DNA of 64,000 nucleotides from Burkholderia sp. WP9. GTDB lineage: Bacteria > Pseudomonadota > Gammaproteobacteria > Burkholderiales > Burkholderiaceae. A model generated the notes under the pieces. That model saw only the letters and a list, made by a program, of their open reading frames with translations. It searched no databases and had not been told where the DNA came from. Shown here piece by piece: positions 16,788 to 25,605 of this stretch; the first letter of the stretch is position 1, and each line of letters begins with the position of its first letter. The translations under genes and the position numbers were made by a program. The DNA is taken from NCBI RefSeq assembly GCF_900104795.1, contig NZ_FNTG01000001.1:2294001-2358000 (forward strand), written 5' to 3'.

Positions 16788-16807
16788 TACGATATTGTTT
16801 TGATGTA
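16788..16807 (+). repeat. attR core, second copy of the 20-bp repeat
   Basis: This is an exact copy of 4346-4365. Here the word is followed by a, so the frame of rng would end in TAA rather than TAG: before integration rng probably ended at this copy. Downstream begins the original chromosomal sequence. Confidence 0.9.
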
Positions 16808-17150
16808 AAAGTCTCCGCCAGACTCCGTCGTTTCGTTCAACACCCCTTAAAAACCGCATCACCCTACCGGTGCCAGTTCGAGCGCACCGGTAGCGCCCGC
16901 CGCGCGCCATTCAAACACGCGCGCCACTGTCGGAATGGCCGATTCTGCACAGACAGCAGCAATCGGCCCCGAAACCACTCCCTCCCGCAATCTCGCTCGG
17001 CGCCGCAAAACGCGCCGCTCGCCTCCACTCGGTCATCGCCATCCCCCGAACGAACCCCCTTTATTCTCATTGACCCCCTCCGGCTAAAAGGCGTATAACC
17101 ATCCCATTGGATGTTAATTGGATGGCCTCAAGATGCCTCCCGGAGTGCAA
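16808..17150. other. Non-coding stretch between attR and the RHH gene
   Basis: No gene is seen. A small inverted repeat (AGTCT 16810-16814 with AGACT 16820-16824) may be the former rng terminator. The right part contains the promoter and repeat described separately. The middle is plain chromosomal spacer. Confidence 0.6.
17070..17124 (+). promoter_or_regulatory. Promoter and 11-bp-spaced repeats before the RHH gene
   Basis: TTGACC (17070-17075) and TATAAC (17094-17099), spaced by 18 bp, form a sigma-70-like promoter. ATTGGATG occurs at 17106-17113 and 17117-17124, 11 bp apart, over the expected start of transcription. Ribbon-helix-helix repressors typically bind such helically phased repeats, so autoregulation is likely. 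Confidence 0.55.
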
Positions 17151-17576
17151 ATGACTAAACTCAGCCTCATCGACACCTCCCGCCCCAAAGGCGGCGAGAC
17201 CGAAAAAATCACCATCAACCTGGGTCCGATCGACCTCGGCCAGATCGATCTTCTGGTTGAAGAAGGCTTTTACTCGAACCGCACCGATCTGATCCGCACG
17301 GCGATTCGCAACCAGCTCGCCATCCATGCGCAGGTGGTCTCGGAAACGGTGACGCGACGCGCCCTCGTGCTCGGGCTGCAACATTTCTCCCGGCAGGATC
17401 TCGAAGCGGCGCAAGCCGCGCACGAACAACTCGACATTCATGTGCTCGGCCTCGCCAGCATCGCAGCCGATGTGCCACCGGAACTCGCGGCGGCCACGAT
17501 TGCATCGGTGGTGGTGCTCGGCGCCTTTCACGCATCGCCCGCGGTCAAGGCGGCGCTTGCCGGCCGCATCAGCTAG
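17151..17576 (+). CDS. Ribbon-helix-helix (CopG-type) transcriptional regulator
   Basis: The 141-residue protein starts MTKLSLIDTSRPKGGETEKI at ATG 17151, five bases after GGAG; two ATGs upstream (17118, 17133) have poorer sites. The DNA-binding unit is TINLGPIDLGQIDLLVEEGF then YSNRTDLIRTAIRNQLA, a clear ribbon-helix-helix. The C-terminal half (LDIHVLGLASIAADVPPELA then ATIASVVVLGAFHAS) is a probable oligomerisation region. It precedes a PHB-depolymerase-type esterase by 90 bp on the same strand and may control it and itself. Confidence 0.85.
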   Translation: MTKLSLIDTSRPKGGETEKITINLGPIDLGQIDLLVEEGFYSNRTDLIRTAIRNQLAIHAQVVSETVTRRALVLGLQHFSRQDLEAAQAAHEQLDIHVLGLASIAADVPPELAAATIASVVVLGAFHASPAVKAALAGRIS

Positions 17577-17666
17577 GCACGACACTCGACTCATGACCGT
17601 GACTGACGCAGTGACCCATCGGTCGCCTTGCTCTTTCACGCCCCACACAGGTCAACGCAAACCATC

Positions 17667-18767
17667 ATGAAGATGAACGAAGATTTCCTGAAATCAATGA
17701 AAGACGCCTTCGAGCTATTGCGCACGAAGGGCCCGCAGGAAGCCACCGCGGCAGTTCAACGCGCGCTCTCGGGCAACAACGCGAATCAGGCCCACGCGGA
17801 CCACGCACAAGCCCCGTACACGCCGCCCAACGTGAACGAATGGACGCAAGCGTGGACGCAGGCGCAAACGCAAGTGAGCCCCGTTCCGCACGCCCCTGCC
17901 GCACCGGCATTCGACGCCGACACGCCAGGCACCTTCAGCACGCATACGTTCAGCAACGCGGCCGGACAACGCCAATACAAGCTGTACGTGCCGGCTGTCT
18001 ACAGCGCTGAACCGTTGCCCCTGATCGTCATGCTGCACGGCTGCACGCAGAACGCCGACGACTTTGCCGGCGGCACGCGCATGAACGAAATGGCCGAGCG
18101 TCACGGCTTCATCGTCGTGTATCCCAATCAGACCCATGCGGCCAATCACTCGAAATGCTGGAACTGGTTCAAGCCCACCGATCAGCAGCGCGATCAGGGC
18201 GAGCCGTCGCTGATCGCCGGCATCACGCGCGAGGTGATGGGACGGTATCGCGTGGACCCGGCGCGCGTCTATGTGGCAGGTCTCTCGGCAGGCGGTGCGA
18301 TGGCGGACATCATGCTGAAGACTTCGCCCGATCTCTATGCGGCGGCGGGCGTGCATTCGGGTCTCCCCTACGGCAGCGCGAAGGACTTGCCCTCGGCGCT
18401 CGGCGCGATGAAAGGCGGCAAGACGCAACGCAATCGGGCGCGCGGCGCACCGCAACGTCCGCTCATCGTGTTTCATGGCGATGCGGACGCGACGGTGCAT
18501 CCGTCGAATGCGGCCGAGATCGTGGCCTCCTTCGACGCCGGCACCACCACCGTCAGCGCGCAATCCGGCGCGGCGAGCAGCCAGCGCACCTATACGCGAC
18601 AACGGCATGTCGCGGCGAACGGCGTGGAAGCGGAGTACTGGTCGATTCACGGCGCGGGTCACGCATGGTCCGGAGGCAGTCAGCGCGGTTCGTACACGGA
18701 CCCGTCGGGCCCCGATGCCGCCGATGAAATGCTGAAATTCTTTCTCGCCCATCCGCGCCGCGATTGA
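17667..18767 (+). CDS. PHB depolymerase-family esterase
   Basis: The 366-residue alpha/beta hydrolase has a N-terminal polar/glutamine-rich region (residues 1-85) and the esterase domain with MLHGCTQNADDFAGGTRMNE, the lipase box GLSAGGAMA (nucleophile serine), HGDADATVHP (aspartate) and GHAWSGG (histidine). Such enzymes cleave short polyhydroxyalkanoate or related esters. No signal peptide is visible, so an intracellular location is likely. The ATG at 17667 was chosen because upstream in-frame residues are unrelated. The RHH regulator upstream fits a small regulatory pair. Confidence 0.88.
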   Translation: MKMNEDFLKSMKDAFELLRTKGPQEATAAVQRALSGNNANQAHADHAQAPYTPPNVNEWTQAWTQAQTQVSPVPHAPAAPAFDADTPGTFSTHTFSNAAGQRQYKLYVPAVYSAEPLPLIVMLHGCTQNADDFAGGTRMNEMAERHGFIVVYPNQTHAANHSKCWNWFKPTDQQRDQGEPSLIAGITREVMGRYRVDPARVYVAGLSAGGAMADIMLKTSPDLYAAAGVHSGLPYGSAKDLPSALGAMKGGKTQRNRARGAPQRPLIVFHGDADATVHPSNAAEIVASFDAGTTTVSAQSGAASSQRTYTRQRHVAANGVEAEYWSIHGAGHAWSGGSQRGSYTDPSGPDAADEMLKFFLAHPRRD

Positions 18768-18841
18768 GTCACGCTGTTAGCAGCGAACCACGAACGCACG
18801 CCTGCTATGCGAAAATGCAGCGTACCGTTCGTGGAGCACGC

Positions 18842-21217
18842 ATGGCAGACCTCACATCTTCCGCGTCTTCGACAGTCGAAGCCGACTGCGCGAGAGAACC
18901 CATCCACATTCCAGGCGGCATCCAGCCGCACGGCTTTCTGTTCAGCATCGCGGCCGACGGCACGCTGCTGCAAGTCAGCGCCAACGTCGCCGCGTTGACG
19001 GGCTCGCCCGCCGAGCAAGCGCCAGGCCAGCCGATTGCGCGGATCGTCGGCGACGAATGGGCAGCGCTCATCGTCGAGGCACTGGCCACGCATCAGGAAG
19101 ACGGCATCCCGCTTTATATCGGCTCGATGAGCGATCCGCGCGCCAATGCCACCGGCGCGCGCGCCACGCCGTTCGCGGTCATCGTGCATCGTCATGAGGG
19201 CATCGCGATCGTCGAACTGGAGCCCGCGCGCGGCACGCTCGACGTGTTCTCGTCGATGTACCCGCTGGTGCGCACGTTCATCAACCGTCTCGAGGAAGTG
19301 CAGACCGTCGAGGGCCTCGCGCAACTCGCAGCCGACGAAGTCCAGCGCATCACCGGTTACGGCCGCACGCTGGTCTACAACTTCGACAGCACGGGCAGCG
19401 GCCACGTGATCGCCGAGCACGCCGAACCGGGCTACGCCTCCTACGCGGACCAGCACTTTCCCGGCTCGGACATCCCCGCGCAAGCGCGCGCCCTCTATGT
19501 GCGCAACCGCATTCGCCTGATCGCCGACGCCGACTATCGGCCCTCGCCGCTGGTCCCGCCGCTGCATCCCTCGACAGGCAAACCGACCGATCTGACCTAC
19601 GCGTCGCTGCGCAGCGTCTCGCCGGTACACGTGCAATACATGAAGAACATGGGCACGCTGTCGTCCATGTCGATGTCGATCGTAGTGCGCGGCAAACTGT
19701 GGGGGCTGATTTCCTGCCATCACGACAGCGCGCGCGTGCCGCCCTTCGAGGTGCGCACCGCGTGCGAGCATATCGCGCAGATTCTGTCGCTGCAGATCGA
19801 AGCGAAAGAGGAACACGCGCAAGCCCAATACCGGCTCGAACTGCGTCGCACGCTCGCGCGCCTGCTGGCCGCGATGGCCAACACGGAAAGCTTCACGGAC
19901 GCGCTCGCCAACGACCCGAAGGATCTGCTCGGGCTGACCGCATCGGACGGAGCGGCGATCGTCTTCGACGGGCGCGTGCTGCTGGTCGGCACCACGCCTT
20001 CCGAGCCGGAAGTCGCGAAGCTCGTCGAGTGGCTCGACACGCGAGTGGATGACACCTTCGACACCGACTCGCTTGCCACGGCCTGCCCCGTCCTGCCGGC
20101 CAATCCGCACTACGCGGGCCTGCTCGCCGTGTCGATTTCGAAGCTGTTTCGCAATTACGTGCTGTGGTTTCGCGAAGAAGTCGTTCAAACGATCAAATGG
20201 GCGGGCGATCCGCGCGCGAAGCTGGCGGGCTTGTCCGCCTCGCTCTCGCCGCGCCAGAGCTTCGACGTCTGGACCGATACCGTGCGTGGACGCTCACTTG
20301 CCTGGCGTCCTGCCGAACTCGAAATCGCCGTCGAATTCCGCACCGCGCTGCTCGGCATCGTGCTGCGTCGCGCGGAAGAACTCGCGCAACTGGCGCTCGA
20401 ACTCGGGCGCGCCAACAAGGAACTCGAAGGCTTCTCGTACACGGTGTCGCACGATTTGCGTGCCCCGCTGCGGCACATCGTCGGGTTTGCCGATCTGCTG
20501 CGCGAAATGGAAAGCGAGCGTCTGTCGGAGCGCGGCAGTCATTTCGTGGAGCGAATCATTTCGTCGGCGCGCTTCGGCGGCAAACTGGTCGACGACCTGC
20601 TGGCTTTTTCGCAGATGGGACGCGCGGCGCTGCGTCCACAATCGGTCGATCTGCAAGTCATGGCCGACGCGCTGATCGCCGACGAAGTCAAAGATGCGCC
20701 CTCGCGCAACATTGCATGGCGCGTCGGCCCACTGGGTCACGTCAACGCGGACGCCGTGCTGATGCACGTGGTGCTTCGGAACCTGATCGAGAACGCGGTA
20801 AAATTCACGGCGACCCGCGAGAACGCGGAAATCGAAATTGGCCGCTATGCGGGTGAAGGCGAACTGGCCGGCCAGGACGTCTTTTTCGTCAAAGACAACG
20901 GCGTCGGTTTCGACATGCGCTACGTCGACAAACTGTTCGGCGTGTTCCAGCGGCTGCATCGCATTGAAGAATTCGACGGCACGGGCATCGGGCTTGCTGG
21001 CGTTAAACGCATTGTCGAGCGGCACGGCGGTAAAGCCTGGGCGACCGGCGAGATCGACAAAGGCGCGGCCGTGTATTTCTCGCTGCCTCATGTATTCATT
21101 GCCGACGCGAGCCAGGGCGAAGAGTCCGCGGCGGCGGCAGTGGCACGGCTGACTGCATTGTCACCGGGCAAGCGCTTTCGCCCCGTGCCGAAAGAGTCGA
21201 AAGATGAACCGAAATGA
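18842..21217 (+). CDS. bphP: Bacteriophytochrome histidine kinase
   Basis: The 791-residue protein has the bacterial phytochrome order PAS-GAF-PHY-HisKA-HATPase. Cys16 lies just before REPIHIPGGIQPHG, where bacteriophytochromes attach biliverdin. GAF has the PGSDIPAQAR motif (Asp210). The phosphoacceptor is His537 in YTVSHDLRAPLRH, and the ATPase part has NLIENAVKF, VKDNGVGFDM and GTGIGLAGV. It senses red/far-red light and passes phosphate on. A start at 18815 is possible but adds nothing conserved. The response regulator gene begins before its stop, and heme oxygenase, which makes biliverdin, lies in the converging group. Confidence 0.95.
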   Translation: MADLTSSASSTVEADCAREPIHIPGGIQPHGFLFSIAADGTLLQVSANVAALTGSPAEQAPGQPIARIVGDEWAALIVEALATHQEDGIPLYIGSMSDPRANATGARATPFAVIVHRHEGIAIVELEPARGTLDVFSSMYPLVRTFINRLEEVQTVEGLAQLAADEVQRITGYGRTLVYNFDSTGSGHVIAEHAEPGYASYADQHFPGSDIPAQARALYVRNRIRLIADADYRPSPLVPPLHPSTGKPTDLTYASLRSVSPVHVQYMKNMGTLSSMSMSIVVRGKLWGLISCHHDSARVPPFEVRTACEHIAQILSLQIEAKEEHAQAQYRLELRRTLARLLAAMANTESFTDALANDPKDLLGLTASDGAAIVFDGRVLLVGTTPSEPEVAKLVEWLDTRVDDTFDTDSLATACPVLPANPHYAGLLAVSISKLFRNYVLWFREEVVQTIKWAGDPRAKLAGLSASLSPRQSFDVWTDTVRGRSLAWRPAELEIAVEFRTALLGIVLRRAEELAQLALELGRANKELEGFSYTVSHDLRAPLRHIVGFADLLREMESERLSERGSHFVERIISSARFGGKLVDDLLAFSQMGRAALRPQSVDLQVMADALIADEVKDAPSRNIAWRVGPLGHVNADAVLMHVVLRNLIENAVKFTATRENAEIEIGRYAGEGELAGQDVFFVKDNGVGFDMRYVDKLFGVFQRLHRIEEFDGTGIGLAGVKRIVERHGGKAWATGEIDKGAAVYFSLPHVFIADASQGEESAAAAVARLTALSPGKRFRPVPKESKDEPK

Positions 21218-21665
21218 AGGACAGAGCGTGCTAAGACCGATCCTGCTGGTTGAAGACAATCCGAACGACGTGGAACTCACGCTGATCGCGCTGGAGAAAA
21301 CCCGCCTCGCGAATCCGGTCGTGTCGCTGCGCGACGGTGAGGAAGCGCTGCAATATCTGCGCCGCGAAGGGCAATGGGCGAATCGCTCGGAAGACAATCC
21401 CGCCGTGATTCTGCTCGACAAGAAGCTGCCGAAAATCGACGGTCACGAAGTCCTGAAGGCCGTGCGCAGCGATGAAAAACTCAAGCGTATTCCGGTGGTC
21501 ATGCTGACTTCGTCGCGGGAAGAAAGCGACTTGTTGCGCAGCTACGATCTGGGCGTGAATGCCTACGTGGTAAAGCCGGTCGCGTTCGACGACTTCATGG
21601 CTGCCATCAACGACCTCGGCATGTTCTGGGCTGTGCTGAACGAACCGCCGCCTTACCCACGTTGA
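21204..21665 (+). CDS. Response regulator (Rcp1-like, single receiver domain)
   Basis: The 153-residue protein is a stand-alone receiver domain: acidic pocket VEDNPND (residues 16-22), phosphoacceptor Asp72 in ILLDKKLPKIDG, threonine in VVMLTSS and lysine in VVKPVAFDDF. It resembles the Rcp1 regulators that partner phytochrome kinases. It overlaps bphP by 14 bp, so translation is coupled. There is no DNA-binding output domain; the signal must go to another protein by contact or phosphotransfer. Confidence 0.92.
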   Translation: MNRNEGQSVLRPILLVEDNPNDVELTLIALEKTRLANPVVSLRDGEEALQYLRREGQWANRSEDNPAVILLDKKLPKIDGHEVLKAVRSDEKLKRIPVVMLTSSREESDLLRSYDLGVNAYVVKPVAFDDFMAAINDLGMFWAVLNEPPPYPR

Positions 21666-21758
21666 CCGGCGCACCGGGCGAATTCATCGAAGCGCCGGCG
21701 CTTGCCGGCGTGGAAAGCACACCGAGCACACCGAGCACACCGCGCGAAGCGAAGCCGC

Positions 21759-23417
21759 CTAGCGGTATGCCGGCAACCTGACGCGGAACGTCGCGCCCTG
21801 CCCCAAGCCTGGGCTCTCAGCGGTGATCGTGCCGCCGTGCAGGTCCACCAGGTTCTTGACGAGCCACAGTCCCAACCCGAGACCCGCCACGCGTCCCGAC
21901 CCGTCGGCGCCGAATTGCTGAAAGCGGTCGAATATCCGCTCCAGCGACTCCCCATCCAGACCGAGTCCCGTATCGCGCACCGCGAGTTCGACGCGCTCGC
22001 CGTCCGCCCGCACCGAGAGTTCGATCGTGCCTTGCGCGCTGAACTTCACCGCATTCGACACGAGATTCCAGACCACCTGTTTCATCCGGCCTTCGTCGGC
22101 GAGCACCATGGCCGAGGTCAAATCGTCCGCGATCAGCCGGAGGCCCTTGGCTTCGGCATGCATGCGCATATCTTCCACGACAATCCCGGCCAGCGCGCCG
22201 AGATCGACGGGCTGCAGATTGACCGACAGTTTTCCGGTCACGATCGCGCCGCTGTCGAGCAGATCGTCCACCATATGCGAGAGCTGCCGTGCGTTGCGGC
22301 TGATCACGCCGGTAGCGCGTGCGAGATGCGAAGGATCGGCCGCGCGCTGCAACAGGTCGGTCCATGAAATGATGGCCGACAGCGGCGAACGCAGTTCGTG
22401 GCTGACCGTGGTGACGAAATGATCCATTGCCATGGCAAGGCGCTCACTGTGTTCGCGCGCGCGTTTCTCGGACGCGGCGATCTCGCGTTGCTCGAGCTCC
22501 GCCTCCTTGCGCGATGTGATGTCGAGCGTGAAGCCAATGACGGAGCTCAACGTGCCATCCGGCAGGAACCGTCCGACACCGCGCACCAGAATCCAGCGGA
22601 CCGCGCCGCTCGCCCAGCCAATGCGGAAGTCGACTTCGAAATGGTCGTGAGCCGCCAGCGCATGATTCATCGCGTCGCGCAACCGGCTGCGGTCTTCGGG
22701 ATGCACGACTTCGCCGAACAGGCGCTGCTCAGTGAGCAACGCGTTCGAATCCAGACCCAGGTTCGACTTGCATTGATCGGTGCATTCAATCGCGCCGGTC
22801 ACCGGATCGAGTTCCCATGCGCCCAGTTGCGAAAACGCCATGGCAATCTGAAAGCGTTCCTGATGCTCGCGCAATTGCGCTTTGGCTTCATCGGCGAGGA
22901 GCTGCCGCAGTTGCGCCTGCGAGCGCAGCTTCGCGCGTTCGCGCTGATCGCGTTCGTAATCGGAGACCCGCTCGGTCACTTCGCTCACGCGCAGCGCGAT
23001 CGTGCCGCCTTGCCCGTGACGCGCACCCAGCAGGCTCGCCTTGATTTTCCAGTAGCGCGGCACCCGTAGCTCGCCTGCTGCCTCACCATTGGGCTTGGCG
23101 TCACGGTGCTCGGGCATTTCGTAGCGAAACAGCGGCGACCATTTCGAGCCGCCCGGCGACAGATCGCGCAATGCGCCGATCAGCCATGCGCGCCGCGCTT
23201 CCCGCTGTTCTGCCGGTCCGAACTGATTGACGTCGAGAATCGATTTACCTTGCAGATCGCTCAACGACTGCCCCGTCAGGTCGAGATAGCGCGCGTTGGC
23301 GAGCAGGATTTCGTAGCGATGGTTGAGAATCAGATAGGCATCGGGCAGCGCCTCGAATGCGACCGCTGCGTCGAACTGGTGAGACGGCGAGGAAGAATCC
23401 TGGTGGCGGCTATCCAT
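21759..23417 (-). CDS. PAS-domain sensor histidine kinase
   Basis: The 552-residue protein has two PAS-type regions (about 15-150, FEALPDAYLILNHRYEILLA; and about 205-330, QIAMAFSQLGAWELDPVTGA), then HisKA with VSHELRSPLSAIISW and HATPase with NLVSNAVKFSA, VRDTGLGLD and GLGLGLWLVKNL. No membrane segments are visible, so it is cytosolic. It follows bphO by 20 bp on the minus strand, converging with bphP-RR. It may sense redox or light through PAS and feed the same pathway; the ligand is not visible. Confidence 0.9.
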   Translation of the reverse strand: MDSRHQDSSSPSHQFDAAVAFEALPDAYLILNHRYEILLANARYLDLTGQSLSDLQGKSILDVNQFGPAEQREARRAWLIGALRDLSPGGSKWSPLFRYEMPEHRDAKPNGEAAGELRVPRYWKIKASLLGARHGQGGTIALRVSEVTERVSDYERDQRERAKLRSQAQLRQLLADEAKAQLREHQERFQIAMAFSQLGAWELDPVTGAIECTDQCKSNLGLDSNALLTEQRLFGEVVHPEDRSRLRDAMNHALAAHDHFEVDFRIGWASGAVRWILVRGVGRFLPDGTLSSVIGFTLDITSRKEAELEQREIAASEKRAREHSERLAMAMDHFVTTVSHELRSPLSAIISWTDLLQRAADPSHLARATGVISRNARQLSHMVDDLLDSGAIVTGKLSVNLQPVDLGALAGIVVEDMRMHAEAKGLRLIADDLTSAMVLADEGRMKQVVWNLVSNAVKFSAQGTIELSVRADGERVELAVRDTGLGLDGESLERIFDRFQQFGADGSGRVAGLGLGLWLVKNLVDLHGGTITAESPGLGQGATFRVRLPAYR

Positions 23418-23437
23418 AGGCGTGTTCCGGTCGCGCT

Positions 23438-24121
23438 TCAATCGGCGCTCACGCAGGCAGCCGTGACACGGAGCCGAGCGAGCTCGATCAAACGGTCGAA
23501 CGCATCGGCCGCGCCGCCGCACGCTTCGTCAATCAGGGTGGGTGTGTCGACTTCAGCGGCGATCGCCCGATGGAAAACTTGCCAGCGCGCGCCGAGCGAC
23601 TCGCGCCCCGCGTTCAGATAGCCGAGAGGATGCGGAGCGAGGCGCGCTTGCAGACGCGCGTACAACACCGCGCCGCCTAGCTGGGACCCTTCGATCACGT
23701 AGCAGACGCCCCAGCGGTAAGCCGCGCTGGCGTCGCCGAGCCAGCTGCTCGTGGTGTTCGATGACAGCGTGCCGCCCCGGTCTTGCGGTTCGACCGATTC
23801 GTGCGAGAGATCAGCGTCGATCAGCGCAAGGCGATTCATGCGTGCCGGCGACGCCGGCGATTGCGGACCGTCGCTGAAAGTGTCGAGCCAGGCTTCGAGC
23901 GGCGCTAGCCAGTCACGCAGAATCGCCAGATGCGCGAGGTAGTCGCGCAACGCCACACTGTCCACCGACAGCGGCATGATCTCGTGCAGCAGTTCATGGC
24001 GTTGCGCGGTCGCGGCGCGCAGCGCGCCCAGCACTCCGACTGCGCCGACTGCGCCGTCCTCGCCGCTCGGTGAGCGGCTGGCGGATTCAGGTGTGTCGAT
24101 CAAACGGGTCCGGTTCAACAT
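23438..24121 (-). CDS. bphO: Biliverdin-producing heme oxygenase
   Basis: The 227-residue protein is a bacterial heme oxygenase: LRAATAQRHELLHEIMPLSV, with the likely proximal histidine in this segment, and the distal helix GVCYVIEGSQLGGAVLYARL. It splits haem to biliverdin, the chromophore of the phytochrome encoded on the opposite strand nearby. The start at ATG 24121 matches the family; upstream codons are an antisense artefact. It lies 17 bp after the MscS gene and 20 bp before the PAS kinase, suggesting an operon. Confidence 0.88.
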   Translation of the reverse strand: MLNRTRLIDTPESASRSPSGEDGAVGAVGVLGALRAATAQRHELLHEIMPLSVDSVALRDYLAHLAILRDWLAPLEAWLDTFSDGPQSPASPARMNRLALIDADLSHESVEPQDRGGTLSSNTTSSWLGDASAAYRWGVCYVIEGSQLGGAVLYARLQARLAPHPLGYLNAGRESLGARWQVFHRAIAAEVDTPTLIDEACGGAADAFDRLIELARLRVTAACVSAD

Positions 24122-24138
24122 GAATGAGCAGGGTCTGA

Positions 24139-25077
24139 TTATAGGGGCGGCTGTCTGGTGGCGCGAGACGCGTTTTGCACGGGGTGCCTCGCGCGTTGAG
24201 GCGTGTTCCAGCCGCGAGGCACTCGTTGAGCGAGCACCAGGTGGCACGATCCAGGCGCGCCGCAAACTAGGCCGCAACCCGGGCAACCGGCCTGCTCGAG
24301 CGCGGCCTGCGCGTGGTCGTGCAGGTCGTCGCTGGTGAGCGACGCATCCGGCGTGCGAACCCATGCCGCGATGCGCAGCGTCGCGCCGCCATCGTCGGGA
24401 TAATCCGCCACCGTGACGATCGGCGCGAGCGTGGCGCCGCTCAGCACACGCGGTTCGTCGGCGACCAGTTTCTTCAATTGGCCGATCGCGGCGTCGACGT
24501 CTTTACGCTGCGCGAGCCCCACTTCGACCTCGATACGCTGCGTGCCGCCGCTGCTGTAGTTGATCACAGGATTGCTCCAGATCTGGCTGTTCGGCACGAA
24601 CACCGCGTTGCCGTCGCCGCGCTCGATCCGCGTGGTGAAAAGCCCCACTTCGCGAACGATACCCGCTGCCGCGCCGCTGCCTTCAATCACGTCGCCGACG
24701 CGAAACGGCCGCAACATCAACAGCATCATCCCCGCAGCGATATTTTGCAGCGTGCCTTGCAACGCGAGTCCGATCGCGAGGCCCGCCGCGCCAAGCACCG
24801 CGAGCACGCTGGCGGTCGCGATGCCGACCTCGCTCAGCGCCGCGATGAACACCAGCACGCGCACGGCCCAGGTGCTCATGGCCGCCAGCATCGGCGCGAG
24901 CGTCGGGTCGGCATGCGTACGCGCGAGCGCGCGCGCGAACATCGCGCCGACGCGATTCGACAGCCACCAGCCGACTACGAGGATCAGCACAGCCAGCACG
25001 ATATGAAGGGCGTCGTGAGTCAGGGTGACGAGCAACGACGGCTGGAAGTGAAAGAGTCGGGTAAGGAGATCATTCAT
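24139..25077 (-). CDS. Small-conductance mechanosensitive channel MscS family
   Basis: The 312-residue protein has three membrane helices (HIVLAVLILVVGWWLSNRVG; AVRVLVFIAALSEVGIATAS; VLAVLGAAGLAIGLALQGTL), the pore-lining TM3 with its Ala/Gly pattern, and the beta domain RPFRVGDVIEGSGAAAGIVR and FVPNSQIWSNPVINYS. It opens under membrane tension to release solutes. ATG 25077 is preceded by GTAAGGAG-like bases in the opposite sense only weakly; upstream extension is not conserved. The cysteine-rich C-terminus (GCPGCGLVCGAPGSC) is unusual. It is first of the leftward mscS-bphO-kinase group. Confidence 0.9.
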   Translation of the reverse strand: MNDLLTRLFHFQPSLLVTLTHDALHIVLAVLILVVGWWLSNRVGAMFARALARTHADPTLAPMLAAMSTWAVRVLVFIAALSEVGIATASVLAVLGAAGLAIGLALQGTLQNIAAGMMLLMLRPFRVGDVIEGSGAAAGIVREVGLFTTRIERGDGNAVFVPNSQIWSNPVINYSSGGTQRIEVEVGLAQRKDVDAAIGQLKKLVADEPRVLSGATLAPIVTVADYPDDGGATLRIAAWVRTPDASLTSDDLHDHAQAALEQAGCPGCGLVCGAPGSCHLVLAQRVPRGWNTPQRARHPVQNASRATRQPPL

Positions 25078-25264
25078 CTTGAGTCTTCGTTCCGTTGCGA
25101 TAGAAATATCCTGACGCAGGAAGCAGGATATGTTCCTGCCCCCTTCGTTTCGTGGGCGGAGGCACGCTGTTTGCTCCTTGTTGCGAACCAAAGCAGTGCA
25201 ATCACGCAAAGCCCTGTAAGCAAGGGGATTTCAAGCCGCGTTAGCCCACGCACAGGAGCGCCTC

Positions 25265-25480
25265 ATGTCTCAACATCTGAAGCCGGAAGATCGCGTAAGT
25301 TGGAATACGCCGCAAGGCGTCACGCATGGCAAGGTCGTGCGTGTCATTTCTTCCCATACGACTGTGGAAGGCAGAACCGTCAATGCGTCGAAGTCCGATC
25401 CGCATTACGAAGTGGAAAGTGAGAAAAGCGGCAAGCGAGCCGTTCATCGCGGCGACGCATTGCATCGGATCGGGAAATGA
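25265..25480 (+). CDS. DUF2945-family small protein
   Basis: The 71-residue protein (MSQHLKPEDRVSWNTPQGVT, then GKVVRVISS, YEVESEKSGKRAVHRGDALH) belongs to the DUF2945 / hypervirulence-associated Tudor-like family: a small beta-barrel with KxGDxVxW-like start and a C-terminal AxHxxxxL. Its function is unknown; the fold suggests a nucleic-acid or protein contact. CAGGAG lies eight bases before the ATG. Confidence 0.85.
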   Translation: MSQHLKPEDRVSWNTPQGVTHGKVVRVISSHTTVEGRTVNASKSDPHYEVESEKSGKRAVHRGDALHRIGK

Positions 25481-25605
25481 ATGAAACGCGTGCGCCAGGC
25501 GTCATTTAATACGGATGGCTAAGCACATTGATTGACCTGCGAACTATGGCGCCGCGATCGGCAAAGCTTGCTGGCCCGTTAGCAACCCGCCGTCAAGCGC
25601 GCGCC

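Larger units (their letters stand above)
4346..16807. mobile_element. Integrated satellite-like or reduced-prophage element in rng
   Basis: The 12.4-kb element is defined by an exact 20-bp direct repeat, a tyrosine integrase reading away from the right end, and gene content unlike the flanks. It carries primase-helicase, AlpA/HTH and RHH regulators, a superinfection-immunity protein, a tail tape-measure/lysozyme protein and a hub-like protein, plus several small unknown genes. Genes needed for an independent phage particle (terminase, portal, major capsid, sheath or tube, holin) are absent. AT-rich stretches such as 8510-8980 contrast with the host DNA. It may be a phage satellite that borrows particles from a helper, or a decayed prophage; open frames, overlapping operons and matching att sites suggest it is not simply decaying. 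Confidence 0.9.
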
